This document shows, in pieces, positions 6,902 through 15,870 of a stretch of 64,000 nucleotides of DNA (position 1 is its first letter; each line of letters opens with the position of its first letter). Where the stretch lies: the NCBI RefSeq assembly GCF_030733845.1, contig NZ_CP132313.1:124001-188000 (forward strand). The letters are read 5' to 3'. Position numbers and translations under genes: made by a program. The notes beneath the pieces were generated by a model that was not told the origin of the DNA, made no database searches, and saw nothing but the letters and a program-made list of their open reading frames with translations. This DNA is from Shinella zoogloeoides (lineage in GTDB: Bacteria > Pseudomonadota > Alphaproteobacteria > Rhizobiales > Rhizobiaceae).

Positions 6902-8980
6902 ATGGGGACTCATATTCATCGCAGGCTCGCAGCCGGCGTCAGCGTCGCTGCATTGTCGTTGCTTCCGGCCCTGGCGGCTCTCGCGCAGGATAACGCGGCG
7001 GACGGCGCCACGGTTCTCGAAGCCATCACCGTGACCGGCGAGAAGGTCTCGCGCGACATGAAGAACACGGCCTCGTCCGTGTCGATCAAGACGAGCCGCG
7101 AGATCGACCGGGAAAAGACCGGCAACGCGTCCGTCTCCGAGGTGATCGCCGACGTGCCGAACGTCGTCTATTCGGACAGCGTCAGCGCACCGGTCATCCG
7201 CGGGCAGGATACCCAGGGTCCGCTGACCGGACAGGGCTCGTTCTGGGGTGGCACGGTGCCGCGCGCCACCATCAATCTCGACGGCCATTACCTGAACTAC
7301 AACGAGTTCTATTTCGGCGCGACGTCGGTCTGGGACCTCGACAGCATCGAGGTCTTCCGCGGGCCGCAGACGACCTCGCAGGGCGCGAACGCCATTGCCG
7401 GCGCCATCATCGTCAACACCAAGGACCCGACCTTCACGCCCGAGGGCGCGTATCAGGCGGAGATCGGCAGCTACAACACCAAGCGCACGTCCGTCGCCCT
7501 GTCCGGCCCGATCGTCGAGGACCAGCTGGCCGCGCGCCTTGCCATCGACTATTCCGGCCGCGACACCTTCATCGACTATGTCAATGCCGGCTTCCAGCAT
7601 GGCGACACGGACCAGGATTTCAGCGCGCTCAACGCCCGCTTCAAGCTGCTGTGGGAGCCCACGGAGGTTCCGGGCCTCACAGCGAAGCTCACCTATTCGC
7701 ACAACAGCAGCAACCGGCCGACGCAGGAGGCCGCCTCGCGTCCCTTCGATGAGCTCGAGCACGTCACCACGACGATGCCGACCTGGGACCAGCACACCAA
7801 TACCGGCATCCTCGACATCGCCTACGATTTCGAGAACGGCGTCAAGTTCTTCAACCAGACGCAATATTCGTCTTCGAACGTGAAGCGCACCACCGGCCTC
7901 GTCAACGGCGGGGATGCGGATGTCGACCAGGCCAACGTCTCGAACGAGGCGCGCGTGACCTTCGGCGATGTGGACGACGATGTCAGCGGCGTCGCCGGCT
8001 TCTACTATGCGAACACGCAGACCGACGAGATGCTCTACCTGTCCGGCATATCGTCCTTCAACGACACCAAGCGCAATCTCGGCCTCTTTGGCGAGGTGAG
8101 CTACCGCTTCGCCGAGCAATGGACGCTGACGACGGGCCTGCGTTACCAGAACGACCGCATCGAGCGTGTCGGCACCTCGGTCTTCGCGCCAACGCCGGTC
8201 GATTTCGACGCCACCTTCTCGGCGCTTTTGCCCAAGGCCTCGCTTGCCTATGCGGTCAACGACGACTGGACCGTCGGCGCGCTCGTCAGCCGCGGATACA
8301 ATCCCGGCGGCGTCTCGCTCAACCTGACGGCCCGGCGCTGGCAGCCCTTCGAGGAGGAGAAGATCTGGAACTACGAGCTGTTCACCCGGGCCAGCCTACT
8401 CGACGACCGGCTGACGGTGAACGGCAACCTGTTCTACATGGACTTCCAGAACGCCCAGTACACCATTCCGGTGGTGATCTCGCCGGGCGTGACACAGTCC
8501 TACACGATCAATGCCGAAGAGGCCCATGCCTACGGCCTGGAGATCGGCGCGGACTATCAGCTCCTTGACAACCTTACGCTCAAGGGCAGCGCCGGCGTGC
8601 TGCGCACCAAGATCGACAAGATCGCCAGCAACGTCGCCTATGAGGGCAACGAGTTCGCCAAGTCGCCGGGATACATGGTCACGCTCGGCGTGAGCTGGGA
8701 CGCCACGGAGAAGTTCACCCTGTCGGGCCAGGTCCGCCATCTCGACGGCTACTATTCCGACACGGCCAACACGGCGGCCTATGTGATCGAGCCCTACACC
8801 ATCGCCGACATCCGGGCGAGCTACAAGGTGCACGACCACATGGAGGTCTACGGCTATGTGAAGAACGTCTTCGACGAGCGTGCGCCCACCTATATGCAGC
8901 AGAACCGCGGCATCGGCGGCATCGAGGCCAGCATGACCTCGCCGCGCATGTTCGGCATCGGCGTCAAGGGTTCGTTCTGA
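6902..8980 (+). CDS. TonB-dependent outer-membrane receptor
   Basis: The product is 692 residues. ATG 6902 is preceded by AGGGG at 6892-6896 and gives the signal peptide MGTHIHRRLAAGVSVAALSLLPALAALA; the upstream ATG is less well placed. After ITVTGEK (TonB-box region) comes a plug domain with the typical VSEVIADVPNVV and IEVFRGPQTTSQGANAIAGAIIVNTKDP motifs, followed by a 22-strand-type barrel ending in a terminal Phe (GIGVKGSF). It imports a ferric siderophore or similar large ligand using TonB energy. It stands alone as a transcription unit beside the IclR gene and next to the inner-membrane iron-chelate transporter. Confidence 0.93.
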   Translation: MGTHIHRRLAAGVSVAALSLLPALAALAQDNAADGATVLEAITVTGEKVSRDMKNTASSVSIKTSREIDREKTGNASVSEVIADVPNVVYSDSVSAPVIRGQDTQGPLTGQGSFWGGTVPRATINLDGHYLNYNEFYFGATSVWDLDSIEVFRGPQTTSQGANAIAGAIIVNTKDPTFTPEGAYQAEIGSYNTKRTSVALSGPIVEDQLAARLAIDYSGRDTFIDYVNAGFQHGDTDQDFSALNARFKLLWEPTEVPGLTAKLTYSHNSSNRPTQEAASRPFDELEHVTTTMPTWDQHTNTGILDIAYDFENGVKFFNQTQYSSSNVKRTTGLVNGGDADVDQANVSNEARVTFGDVDDDVSGVAGFYYANTQTDEMLYLSGISSFNDTKRNLGLFGEVSYRFAEQWTLTTGLRYQNDRIERVGTSVFAPTPVDFDATFSALLPKASLAYAVNDDWTVGALVSRGYNPGGVSLNLTARRWQPFEEEKIWNYELFTRASLLDDRLTVNGNLFYMDFQNAQYTIPVVISPGVTQSYTINAEEAHAYGLEIGADYQLLDNLTLKGSAGVLRTKIDKIASNVAYEGNEFAKSPGYMVTLGVSWDATEKFTLSGQVRHLDGYYSDTANTAAYVIEPYTIADIRASYKVHDHMEVYGYVKNVFDERAPTYMQQNRGIGGIEASMTSPRMFGIGVKGSF

Positions 8981-9152
8981 TCGACAGAGCGAACGGAATG
9001 CTCAGGGTATTTGAGGACCGAATGCTCCCGAGAGCTTTCATGCGATGATTGCGGAGGCGGACCGGTTCAGTGCCAAGGAGGTCATTGCGCTGGGCATTCC
9101 GCCTCCCCTTTCCGCATCTCTCCGACCCTGACGTTGGCGTGCTCCCGGATGT

Positions 9153-10466
9153 TCACGCCAGCGATGTGCGCCGTGTCTCCGCGTCGATCAGGAAGGCCGC
9201 GACCGCAGCGGCGACCAGCAGGCCTGCGAAGATGCCGATGGCGAGGCCGAAGCTGCGCTCCACGACAAGCCCCATCAAGGACGGCGCAAGCAAGCCGCCG
9301 AGCCTTGCCATGGCGCCTGCCGTCCCCATGCCTGTCGCGCGCGACGCTGTCGGGTAGAGTTCCGGCGTAAAGGCGTAGAGTGCGCCCCAGGTCCCGAGCA
9401 AGGCGAAACTCATGATCAGCAGGGAGGCGCCGATCAGCGTCGTCGATCCCGCCACGACGAACAGCAGGCATGCCAGCGCCGACAGCAGGCAGAAGCCGAT
9501 CAGGGTCGGGCGGCGGCCCCATGTTTCGACGCCGTAGGCGGCCAGTGCATAGCCGGGGATCTGGGCCAGCGCGAGAAAGACGAGGAAGCCGTAGCCCCTG
9601 ACGAAACCGAAGCCCTCCCCCGCAAGCCTCGGCGGCAGCCAGGTGAAAACGCCATAATAGGATATCGAGACCAGAAACCAGATCGCCAGGATCATCACGC
9701 TGCGCTGGCGCAAATCCGCGGAGAAGAGGCCGGGTTGGGGAAGGCTTGCCGGTGGTGCCAGCGACACGTCGTCCCCGAGCGGTGCCTTGCCGTTGGCAAC
9801 GAGCATCCGGTCGAGAACGGCCTTCGCTTCCCCTACCCTTCCGCGCCGCAGCAGGTAGAGCGGCGATTCCGGCACCAGGAAGCGCAGGCCGATGCCGATG
9901 AGCGCCGGGATTGCCGTCACGGCGAAGATGTAGCGCCAGCCATCGGCAACGCCCCCAAGGCTGAGCGCCCAGGCAACGAGCGCGACGATGAGCGTGCCAA
10001 GCGCCCAGAAGCCTTCGAGCATGACCAGCCAGCGGCCACGGTTCCGGGCCGGCAAAAACTCCGCCATCATCGCATAGTCGACCGGTAGCGTGCCGCCCAC
10101 CGCCAAGCCGGTGAGGAACCGCAGGACGAGCAGGATGGAAAAATCGGGTGCGAAGATGGACAATGTGCCGAAAAGGGCATCGCAGGCGACCGTGATGATG
10201 AGGACGCGCCGCCGTCCAATACGGTCCGCAAGCCTGCCGAAACCTGCGGCGCCGACAAGCATTCCAAGGAAGAACAACGTTCCGGTCTGCAACGCCTGCG
10301 CAACCGTAAGACCGAACGTGGCCGCAATCGATGCCGCCGTGAAGCCGACCGCAAGAACCTGCATCGCGTCTGCCGTCCAGACCAGGCCGAAAATTGCCAG
10401 AAGTCGCCGTTGATACGCCCCGGCGCCGGCGCGATCGAGCACGTCGTCTATTGTGATTGCCGTCAT
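9153..10466 (-). CDS. MFS transporter (sugar-porter/SV2/NiaP-like)
   Basis: This is a 437-residue, twelve-span transporter starting MTAITIDDVLDRAGAGAYQRRLLAIFGLVWTADAMQ. The loop motif GRLADRIGRRRVLI after span 2 and PARNRGRWLVMLEGFWALG in the middle are features of MFS symporters close to the niacin and aromatic-acid carriers. ATG 10466 has GGAG about 9 bases upstream, whereas the longer frame adds 40 residues with no membrane character. It stands alone downstream of the receptor gene on the other strand. The substrate is unknown; the location suggests a small organic acid or nitrogen heterocycle. Confidence 0.85.
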   Translation of the reverse strand: MTAITIDDVLDRAGAGAYQRRLLAIFGLVWTADAMQVLAVGFTAASIAATFGLTVAQALQTGTLFFLGMLVGAAGFGRLADRIGRRRVLIITVACDALFGTLSIFAPDFSILLVLRFLTGLAVGGTLPVDYAMMAEFLPARNRGRWLVMLEGFWALGTLIVALVAWALSLGGVADGWRYIFAVTAIPALIGIGLRFLVPESPLYLLRRGRVGEAKAVLDRMLVANGKAPLGDDVSLAPPASLPQPGLFSADLRQRSVMILAIWFLVSISYYGVFTWLPPRLAGEGFGFVRGYGFLVFLALAQIPGYALAAYGVETWGRRPTLIGFCLLSALACLLFVVAGSTTLIGASLLIMSFALLGTWGALYAFTPELYPTASRATGMGTAGAMARLGGLLAPSLMGLVVERSFGLAIGIFAGLLVAAAVAAFLIDAETRRTSLA

Positions 10467-10649
10467 TCGATCTTTCTCCGAATCCGCATTCGTCCGGCAA
10501 GGACAGCGGCACATTAACCGCCTGCCGGGATCGGCGGAATCGAGAAAATTTGCCGCGGGCAAAAACGCTGTATGGGAGGGAAGCAATGCGGTTCGAGCCT
10601 GAGCAGCTTGATCAAGTCAACAGCACCTGACTGCGTTGTAGCGGACCCT

Positions 10650-10751
10650 AGAGTTTGTCAGGGAAAAGTGGGAACCGGTTTTACCGAAAAGACAAACGAA
10701 AACAAAAGAATTCAGAGCATGTCTGGTTCAATCTGAACCTGACATGCTCTA
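10650..10751. repeat. Rhizobiales-type intergenic palindromic repeat
   Basis: At 10714-10750 AGAGCATGTC and GACATGCTCT enclose GGTTCA and TGAACC with a 3-base loop, a 37-base almost perfect palindrome. It is preceded by a stretch containing GGAAAAGTGGGAACCGGTTTT. This layout resembles a repeat family I remember from many intergenic regions of Rhizobium and Agrobacterium genomes. The palindrome overlaps the stop codon of the MFS gene at 10749-10751 and may also act as a transcript end. The rest of 10467-10649 holds no gene that I can recognise. Confidence 0.6.
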
Positions 10752-12269
10752 GTGATGGGCAGTGCCCTTTTCGCGATAGCTGGCCAGCATGAAGAAGACC
10801 AGGATGGCGAGGGCGCCGATCAGGCCGGAGGCGGTCGAAAGCAGGACCGAATGGGTCGAGGAAAAGGCCTCCTTGCCGGCTTCGATCAGCGCCGCTCCCT
10901 GCTCGAAGCCAAGCTGTTGGGTCACCAGATAGGTGTCGCCGATCGACCGGACGGCCTGTTCGGCTTCTTCGGGTGCGAGCCCTTGCGGGATGGTGATGGC
11001 ATGCCGGTATGCCGCCGACATGAAGACGCCGAAAAGGGAGATGCCCAGGCCGGTGCCAAGTTCATAGCTGGTTGCCTCGAGCGAGCCGGCAGCGCCCCCC
11101 TTGCTCGCCTCGACAGACCCCATGATCGCGATGGAGGATGCGGTGAGGCCGATACTGAGCATCAGTCCCAGCACCGCAAGCAACACCGGAACGGTCAGCC
11201 CAGGATCATGAAAATCGCATATGGCGAGAAAGCCGAGCGTTATCGCCGAAACGAACAGCGACAGGCTCGCCACCAGTCGCAGGCCGAAGAGGTTCGACAG
11301 GTAGCCTGCCACCGGTCCGCCGACCGCAGCCGCCGCCATGAGGGGAATCATGAAGACGCCCGCCTGAAACGGTGTTTTGCCCAGGACATATTGCAGCTCC
11401 TGCGCCAGCGTCAGTTCGACGCCTGCCAATGCGCCACTCGCAACAATGGCAATGATCATTCCCGCTGCGATGGCGGGATGGGAGAACAGCGCCAGATCAA
11501 GCATTGGCTCGCGAGCATGCAATTGCTTGCGCGCAAAGAGCGCCAGCATCATCAGCCCGAAGACCAGCGTCAAAATGACGACGGCAAGCGGCTGCTTGGC
11601 TCCGACCCCGGCCTTGAGGCTATAGACAACCGAAATCATGCCGGCGATCAGCAGAAGCGCCTGGCCGATCGCCCATTTTCCCGGGCTCGTAAGCTCGGCC
11701 CGCGGGAGAAGCAGATAGCAGGCGGGGGCAACCACCAGCATCACCGGCACGTTGATCAGGAAAACCGATCCCCACCAGAAGTGCTCAAGCAGCGCGCCGC
11801 CGATCAGCGGGCCGACGGCGGCACCGGCCGCCCCGACCGTACCCCAGAGGCCCAGCGCCATGGCCCGCTCGCCCTCGTCCTCGAAGGCACGGCGGATAAT
11901 GCCGAGAACACAGGGCATGATCATCGATCCGCCTAGCGCCAGCAACATGCGTGCCGCAATCAGCATCGCCGCGTTCGGCGCGAAGGCGGCGAGCGCCGAT
12001 GCCGCCCCGAAGATGGTCAGGCCGATGAGCAGGATGCGTCGCTGACCGACCCGGTCGGCCAGCGTGCCCATCGGCACGAGCAGGCCCCCCATCAACAGCG
12101 GGTAGATATCGATGATCCACAGGACCTGCGTGCTGGACGCGCCCAATGCCTGGGTCATCGTCGGCACGGCGACATGCAGGATCGTCATGTCGAGCACGAC
12201 CGGCAGGAAGGCGAGCATGACGGCTATGAGGACCAGCCAGCGTCTCGGATCAGCGTGGGTAACGAACAT
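10749..12269 (-). CDS. DHA2-family drug efflux MFS transporter (SmvA/QacA-like)
   Basis: This 506-residue, fourteen-span protein opens with the drug:H+ antiporter-2 pattern (VVLDMTILHVAVPTM then WIIDIYPLLMGGLLVPMGTLADRVGQRRILL). The D in span 1 and the antiporter motif GTVGAAGAAVGPLIGGALLEHFWWGSVFLINVP in span 5 support export driven by proton entry, usually of cationic biocides or dyes. It is divergent from a TetR repressor gene with a palindromic operator between them, the same layout as smvA-smvR of enterobacteria. The stop codon overlaps a palindromic repeat. Confidence 0.9.
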   Translation of the reverse strand: MFVTHADPRRWLVLIAVMLAFLPVVLDMTILHVAVPTMTQALGASSTQVLWIIDIYPLLMGGLLVPMGTLADRVGQRRILLIGLTIFGAASALAAFAPNAAMLIAARMLLALGGSMIMPCVLGIIRRAFEDEGERAMALGLWGTVGAAGAAVGPLIGGALLEHFWWGSVFLINVPVMLVVAPACYLLLPRAELTSPGKWAIGQALLLIAGMISVVYSLKAGVGAKQPLAVVILTLVFGLMMLALFARKQLHAREPMLDLALFSHPAIAAGMIIAIVASGALAGVELTLAQELQYVLGKTPFQAGVFMIPLMAAAAVGGPVAGYLSNLFGLRLVASLSLFVSAITLGFLAICDFHDPGLTVPVLLAVLGLMLSIGLTASSIAIMGSVEASKGGAAGSLEATSYELGTGLGISLFGVFMSAAYRHAITIPQGLAPEEAEQAVRSIGDTYLVTQQLGFEQGAALIEAGKEAFSSTHSVLLSTASGLIGALAILVFFMLASYREKGTAHH

Positions 12270-12302
12270 GGTTCACCGGAAATGTATTGCCGCTCCCGAT
12301 AT

Positions 12303-12322
12303 AAATACATACGTATGGATTT
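12303..12322. promoter_or_regulatory. Probable TetR operator
   Basis: AAATACATAC and GTATGGATTT form a 20-base palindrome with one mismatched pair around a perfect CATACGTATG core (12308-12317). It sits in the 84-base region between the divergent efflux and TetR genes, which is the expected place for autoregulation and efflux control. Confidence 0.65.
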
Positions 12323-12353
12323 CAATGTGAAAACACAATGATCGGAGGGAAGA

Positions 12354-12896
12354 ATGGGCCGGAAACCGACAATCACCCGCGGGCAGCTCCTGGATCTTGC
12401 CGAAGAGATCGTCCGAACCGAGGGTGCAAAGGCGTTGACGATCGACGCGCTGGCGCGTGCCGCCGGGATATCGAAAGGCGGCGTGCAATACTCCTTCGTC
12501 TCGAAGGATGATCTGGTGCGCGCGTTGATCGAGCGGTGGACCAGCCAGTTCGACGCGATGCTGGATGCGGACGAGACATCGAGCGCCACCGATCTGATCC
12601 GCAGCTACATCCGCGCGATGCGCGCCTCACAGCAGGCGCCGAATGCCAAGATGGCCGGGCTGATGATCACCTATCTCCAGGACCCCGCCAACATGCAGGA
12701 AACACGAGATTGGTATCAGGGCATCTTCGACCGGATCGGAATGGCATCAGCCGAAGCGCAGGCCGCACGCGTTGCGTTTCTTGCCGTCGAAGGATTGTTT
12801 CTCCTGCGCATCGTCGGGATCGACGAGGACGGCGCCTGGACCGGATTTCTGGATGATATCGAGATGGTGCTGGACAGGCTGTTGGGTCCGGCATGA
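12354..12896 (+). CDS. TetR-family transcriptional repressor
   Basis: The product is 180 residues. The N-terminal helix-turn-helix is clear: RGQLLDLAEEIVRTEGAKALTIDALARAAGISKGGVQYSFVSKDDLVRALIERW, with the usual KGGxxYxFxSKxxL recognition region. The remaining 120 residues form the variable ligand-binding domain. GGAGGG lies directly upstream of the ATG at normal spacing. Divergent placement next to the DHA2 efflux pump indicates that it represses the pump and itself until an amphipathic cationic ligand binds. Confidence 0.92.
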   Translation: MGRKPTITRGQLLDLAEEIVRTEGAKALTIDALARAAGISKGGVQYSFVSKDDLVRALIERWTSQFDAMLDADETSSATDLIRSYIRAMRASQQAPNAKMAGLMITYLQDPANMQETRDWYQGIFDRIGMASAEAQAARVAFLAVEGLFLLRIVGIDEDGAWTGFLDDIEMVLDRLLGPA

Positions 12897-12918
12897 CTTG
12901 ATAGGTTCCGGCGCGCTA

Positions 12919-14160
12919 TTACGAAAGTAGAGCCTTGAGGTCGGTGGCCGGGTCGCTGACGATCTTGGCAGACGGCGACCTGCCGGCTTCGATCAGCCTC
13001 TTGGCGACCATGTAGACCCTCGGCTCGTTCATCGCGTCGACCGCAAGGAGTTCATCGCCGCGATAGTACCAATAGGACATGCCACCCGCAGAACCGACCC
13101 GTGTCGCTACATTGTCATAGCCGGCCGAAAGCCCGGCAATCTGCAGCTTCACGTCGTACTGGTCTGACCAGAACCAGGGCTTTGCATCATAGCAGCTGGG
13201 TGTTCCTGTAAGGGAGCGCGCCACCGCTTCAGCCTGCTCGATGGCATTTCCGACGCTCTCAAGGCGGATCCGGCCAGCCCGCCAGGGGAACGAGGCACAA
13301 TCGCCTGCGGCGTAGATTTGCGGATCGGAGGTCCGGCAGGTCTCGTCGACGGCGATACCATTGTCGATGGAAAGTTTGGCAGCTTCCGCCAGTTCGACAT
13401 TCGGAATGACACCTACGCCGGCAATGACGAAATCGACCGGAAGGACGGAGCCATCGACGAGCCGCGCAGAACGGACATGCCCGTTCTCGCCCTCCAGCGC
13501 CTCAAGTGCTGCCCCTTCGAGCAGCGTGACGCCTTTCCCGTCGTGCAGGCCCCGGAAATAGGCCGAGGTTTCGGGGCAGGCGACACGCTGAAGGATGCGC
13601 GGCGCGGCTTCGATCACCGTCACCTTCAGGCCCAGCTTGGCCGAGACGGCCGCCGCTTCGAGCCCAATGTAGCCTCCCCCCACGATGAGCACGCGTTGCC
13701 CCTCAAGGAAATGCTCGGCCATGGCGTTGATATCGGCGAGATTGCGAACGCAGAAGACGCCGTCGAGGCTGCCGCCGATTGCCGCCGGCAAGACCCTCGG
13801 CCGCGCGCCGGTGGTCAGGATGAGGCGATCGTAGGCGATGATATTGCCGTCGGTGAGCACGACCACCTTGCGGTGACGATCGATGGCCGATGCGGTCGCC
13901 GAGAGTCTGAGATCGATGGACCGCTCTTCATAGAAGCTCAGCGGACGGAAGTAGAGGCGGTCCTCGGTGATCTCGCCGAGAAGGTAGCCCTTTGACAAGG
14001 GCGGCCGCTGGTAGGGCGGATGCGCCTCCTCGCCGATCAAGGTGATCGGCCCCTGATGTCCCAGATCGCGCAGCTTGGCGCAGGCGGTAAAACCCGCCTG
14101 CCCCGCCCCGATCACCACGATACGGGCGCAAGGGTCGATTGGCTCGTCACGCATGACCAC
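12919..14160 (-). CDS. FAD-dependent NAD(P)H:ferredoxin reductase (rhodocoxin/putidaredoxin reductase type)
   Basis: This 413-residue two-dinucleotide-domain flavoprotein has an FAD fold at VVIGAGQAGFTACAKLR, the family motif PPYQRPPLSKGYL, a second Rossmann motif VLIVGGGYIGLEAAA for NAD(P)H, and the second FAD contact IYAAGDCA. It is the last gene of the quaternary-ammonium operon, 11 bases after the carnitine-dehydrogenase-like gene. It is the likely electron source for the Rieske oxygenase at the head of the operon, but reductases of this type normally pass electrons to a separate ferredoxin and none is encoded nearby. Confidence 0.88.
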   Translation of the reverse strand: MVMRDEPIDPCARIVVIGAGQAGFTACAKLRDLGHQGPITLIGEEAHPPYQRPPLSKGYLLGEITEDRLYFRPLSFYEERSIDLRLSATASAIDRHRKVVVLTDGNIIAYDRLILTTGARPRVLPAAIGGSLDGVFCVRNLADINAMAEHFLEGQRVLIVGGGYIGLEAAAVSAKLGLKVTVIEAAPRILQRVACPETSAYFRGLHDGKGVTLLEGAALEALEGENGHVRSARLVDGSVLPVDFVIAGVGVIPNVELAEAAKLSIDNGIAVDETCRTSDPQIYAAGDCASFPWRAGRIRLESVGNAIEQAEAVARSLTGTPSCYDAKPWFWSDQYDVKLQIAGLSAGYDNVATRVGSAGGMSYWYYRGDELLAVDAMNEPRVYMVAKRLIEAGRSPSAKIVSDPATDLKALLS

Positions 14161-14170
14161 CTCTTCCGTT

Positions 14171-15106
14171 TCAGTTTGCGCGTAGCGGCGCCATCGCCTT
14201 CTGGATGCTGGCGATCAAGGCATCACGATGGGCGGAGAGATCCGCCGGCGACTGGCCGTTGGCTTCCTCAGTGACGCCGGCGACCAGCGTCTCGGCGAGC
14301 GCGGGGTCGAGGTGGAGCACGCCGAGGTCGTCCCACCAGCGATTGAAACTGTCGGTATAGCGTTCGCAGAAGGCGGCAAGCCCGCCCTCGCCGGCGCCGA
14401 GATGGAAGAGCATGGTCGGCCCCATGGCAGCCCAGCGCAGGCCGGGCCCGGCCCACATCGCCTTGTCGACATCCTCGACGCTCGCGACGCCGGATTTGAC
14501 GAGATGGATGGCCTCACGCCAGACCGCTGCCTGAAGGCGGTTCGCAACATGGCCGGGCACCTCGCGGTTGACGCGAATGGTGACCTTGCCCACCGCGCCA
14601 TAGAAGCGCTCGGCCGCTTCGACGACACCATCCGCCGTCCGCTCGTTGCCCATCACCTCGACCAGCGGAATCAGGTGCGGCGGATTGAAGGGATGGCCGA
14701 GGACGAAACGGCCGGGGTTTTTCCAGCCTTCCTGCATCTCGCTAAGGGTGAGGCCGGATGCGGAGGTTGCGACCACGGCATCCGTGCCGAGCGACGGTTC
14801 GATTTCCTTGTAGAGCGCGTGTTTGATCCCGATGAGTTCGGGCACATTCTCCTGGACAAAGGAGGCACCTTCGACGGCTTCGGCCGCCGACATGCAGAAG
14901 CGGATACGATCCGGATTGCCGCCCTTCACGAGGCTGAGACTTTCAAGCGTCGGCCAGGCGCGGGCAACATAATCCCGGACGGTCTTCTCGACGGTCGGCG
15001 AATTGTCGTAGACCGCGACGTCGCGGCCGGAGGCGAGGAAAAGTGCCGTCCAGCTCGCGCCGATCACACCGGCGCCCAGTACTGCGGTTTGCTTGAATTC
15101 GGTCAT
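14171..15106 (-). CDS. lcdH: 3-hydroxyacyl-CoA-dehydrogenase-fold L-carnitine dehydrogenase
   Basis: The 311-residue enzyme has an N-terminal NAD site (VLGAGVIGASW, glycines at 11, 13 and 16), the catalytic region EDPDxx/HPFNPPHLIPLVEV and a helical dimerisation half ending in the crystallin-lambda-like segment AMWAGPGLRWAAMGP. This is the pattern of L-carnitine 3-dehydrogenases, which oxidise carnitine to 3-dehydrocarnitine. The neighbouring cleavage enzyme at 17292-18224 consumes exactly that type of beta-keto acid, which supports the assignment. Its start overlaps the end of the upstream SDR gene. Other 3-hydroxyacid substrates cannot be ruled out. Confidence 0.82.
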   Translation of the reverse strand: MTEFKQTAVLGAGVIGASWTALFLASGRDVAVYDNSPTVEKTVRDYVARAWPTLESLSLVKGGNPDRIRFCMSAAEAVEGASFVQENVPELIGIKHALYKEIEPSLGTDAVVATSASGLTLSEMQEGWKNPGRFVLGHPFNPPHLIPLVEVMGNERTADGVVEAAERFYGAVGKVTIRVNREVPGHVANRLQAAVWREAIHLVKSGVASVEDVDKAMWAGPGLRWAAMGPTMLFHLGAGEGGLAAFCERYTDSFNRWWDDLGVLHLDPALAETLVAGVTEEANGQSPADLSAHRDALIASIQKAMAPLRAN

Positions 15107-15861
15107 CAGAATAATCCTGGTTGAAGGGGCGATGCGGCGGTCAGGCCGCCGTCGAGGGTGATGCAGTGGCCGGTAACGAAGGCGCTTTCGGTCGAAATGA
15201 GCCAGGCGACGACATTCGCGACGTCTTCCGGCTTGCCGAAACGGCGGGCAGGATGGCGGGCGATGGAATCGGCGCGCGCCTTTTCCGGATCGCTTGCCAA
15301 GGCAAAGCCGCTTTCCGCCATCTCGGTCATGATCCAGCCGGGGCTGACGGCGTTGCAGCGCACCTTCGGGCCATGATCGACGGCGATCGATCGCGTGAGG
15401 CTGTGAACGAAGCCCTTCGAGGCGTTGTAAATCGCCATCGACGGATCAGCCACCATGCCGGAAATCGAGCCGAGATTGACGATGTCGCCGCCACCTTCCG
15501 CCATCAGTGGGAGGACTGCGCGGCACATGTTGAAGACGCCCCGGCAATTGATGCCGACGAGCTGGTCCCACTCGGCGTCCGTCGTCTCAGGCACCGTTTT
15601 CTCGATCTGGACACCGGCATTGTTCACGAGCGCGCCGATATCGCCATGCTCCGCCGCGCAGGCGACGATGCGCCTGGCGTCTTCCGGTTTGGAGACGTCG
15701 CCCGTCATCCAGATGACATCGGCCGGAAGATCCGCCGGGCGCTCGCCGCGTCCACAGGTCACGACGGTCGCCCCATCCCGCCGCAGCCGTTCAACGATGG
15801 CGCGGCCGATACCCCGGCCGCCGCCGGTGACGATCGCGATCTTGCGTTTTGCTCCTACCAT
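15106..15861 (-). CDS. Short-chain dehydrogenase/reductase (SDR) of the carnitine module
   Basis: This is a classical 251-residue SDR with cofactor motif TGGGRGIG near residue 12, NNAG at the fourth strand, serine in NLGSISG and the catalytic YNASK pair. The C-terminus FVTGHCITLDGGLTA is typical of the family. The operon already contains an L-carnitine-dehydrogenase-like enzyme and another SDR, so a role with the opposite stereoisomer (D-carnitine) or with another 3-hydroxy betaine is a reasonable inference. It is directly coupled to the dehydrogenase gene downstream. Confidence 0.85.
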   Translation of the reverse strand: MVGAKRKIAIVTGGGRGIGRAIVERLRRDGATVVTCGRGERPADLPADVIWMTGDVSKPEDARRIVACAAEHGDIGALVNNAGVQIEKTVPETTDAEWDQLVGINCRGVFNMCRAVLPLMAEGGGDIVNLGSISGMVADPSMAIYNASKGFVHSLTRSIAVDHGPKVRCNAVSPGWIMTEMAESGFALASDPEKARADSIARHPARRFGKPEDVANVVAWLISTESAFVTGHCITLDGGLTAASPLQPGLF

Positions 15862-15870
15862 CCTTCGCCC

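Noticed and set aside
6890..8119. 409-codon minus-strand frame opposite the TonB-dependent receptor
   Set aside because: No start signals or domains; shadow of the receptor gene.
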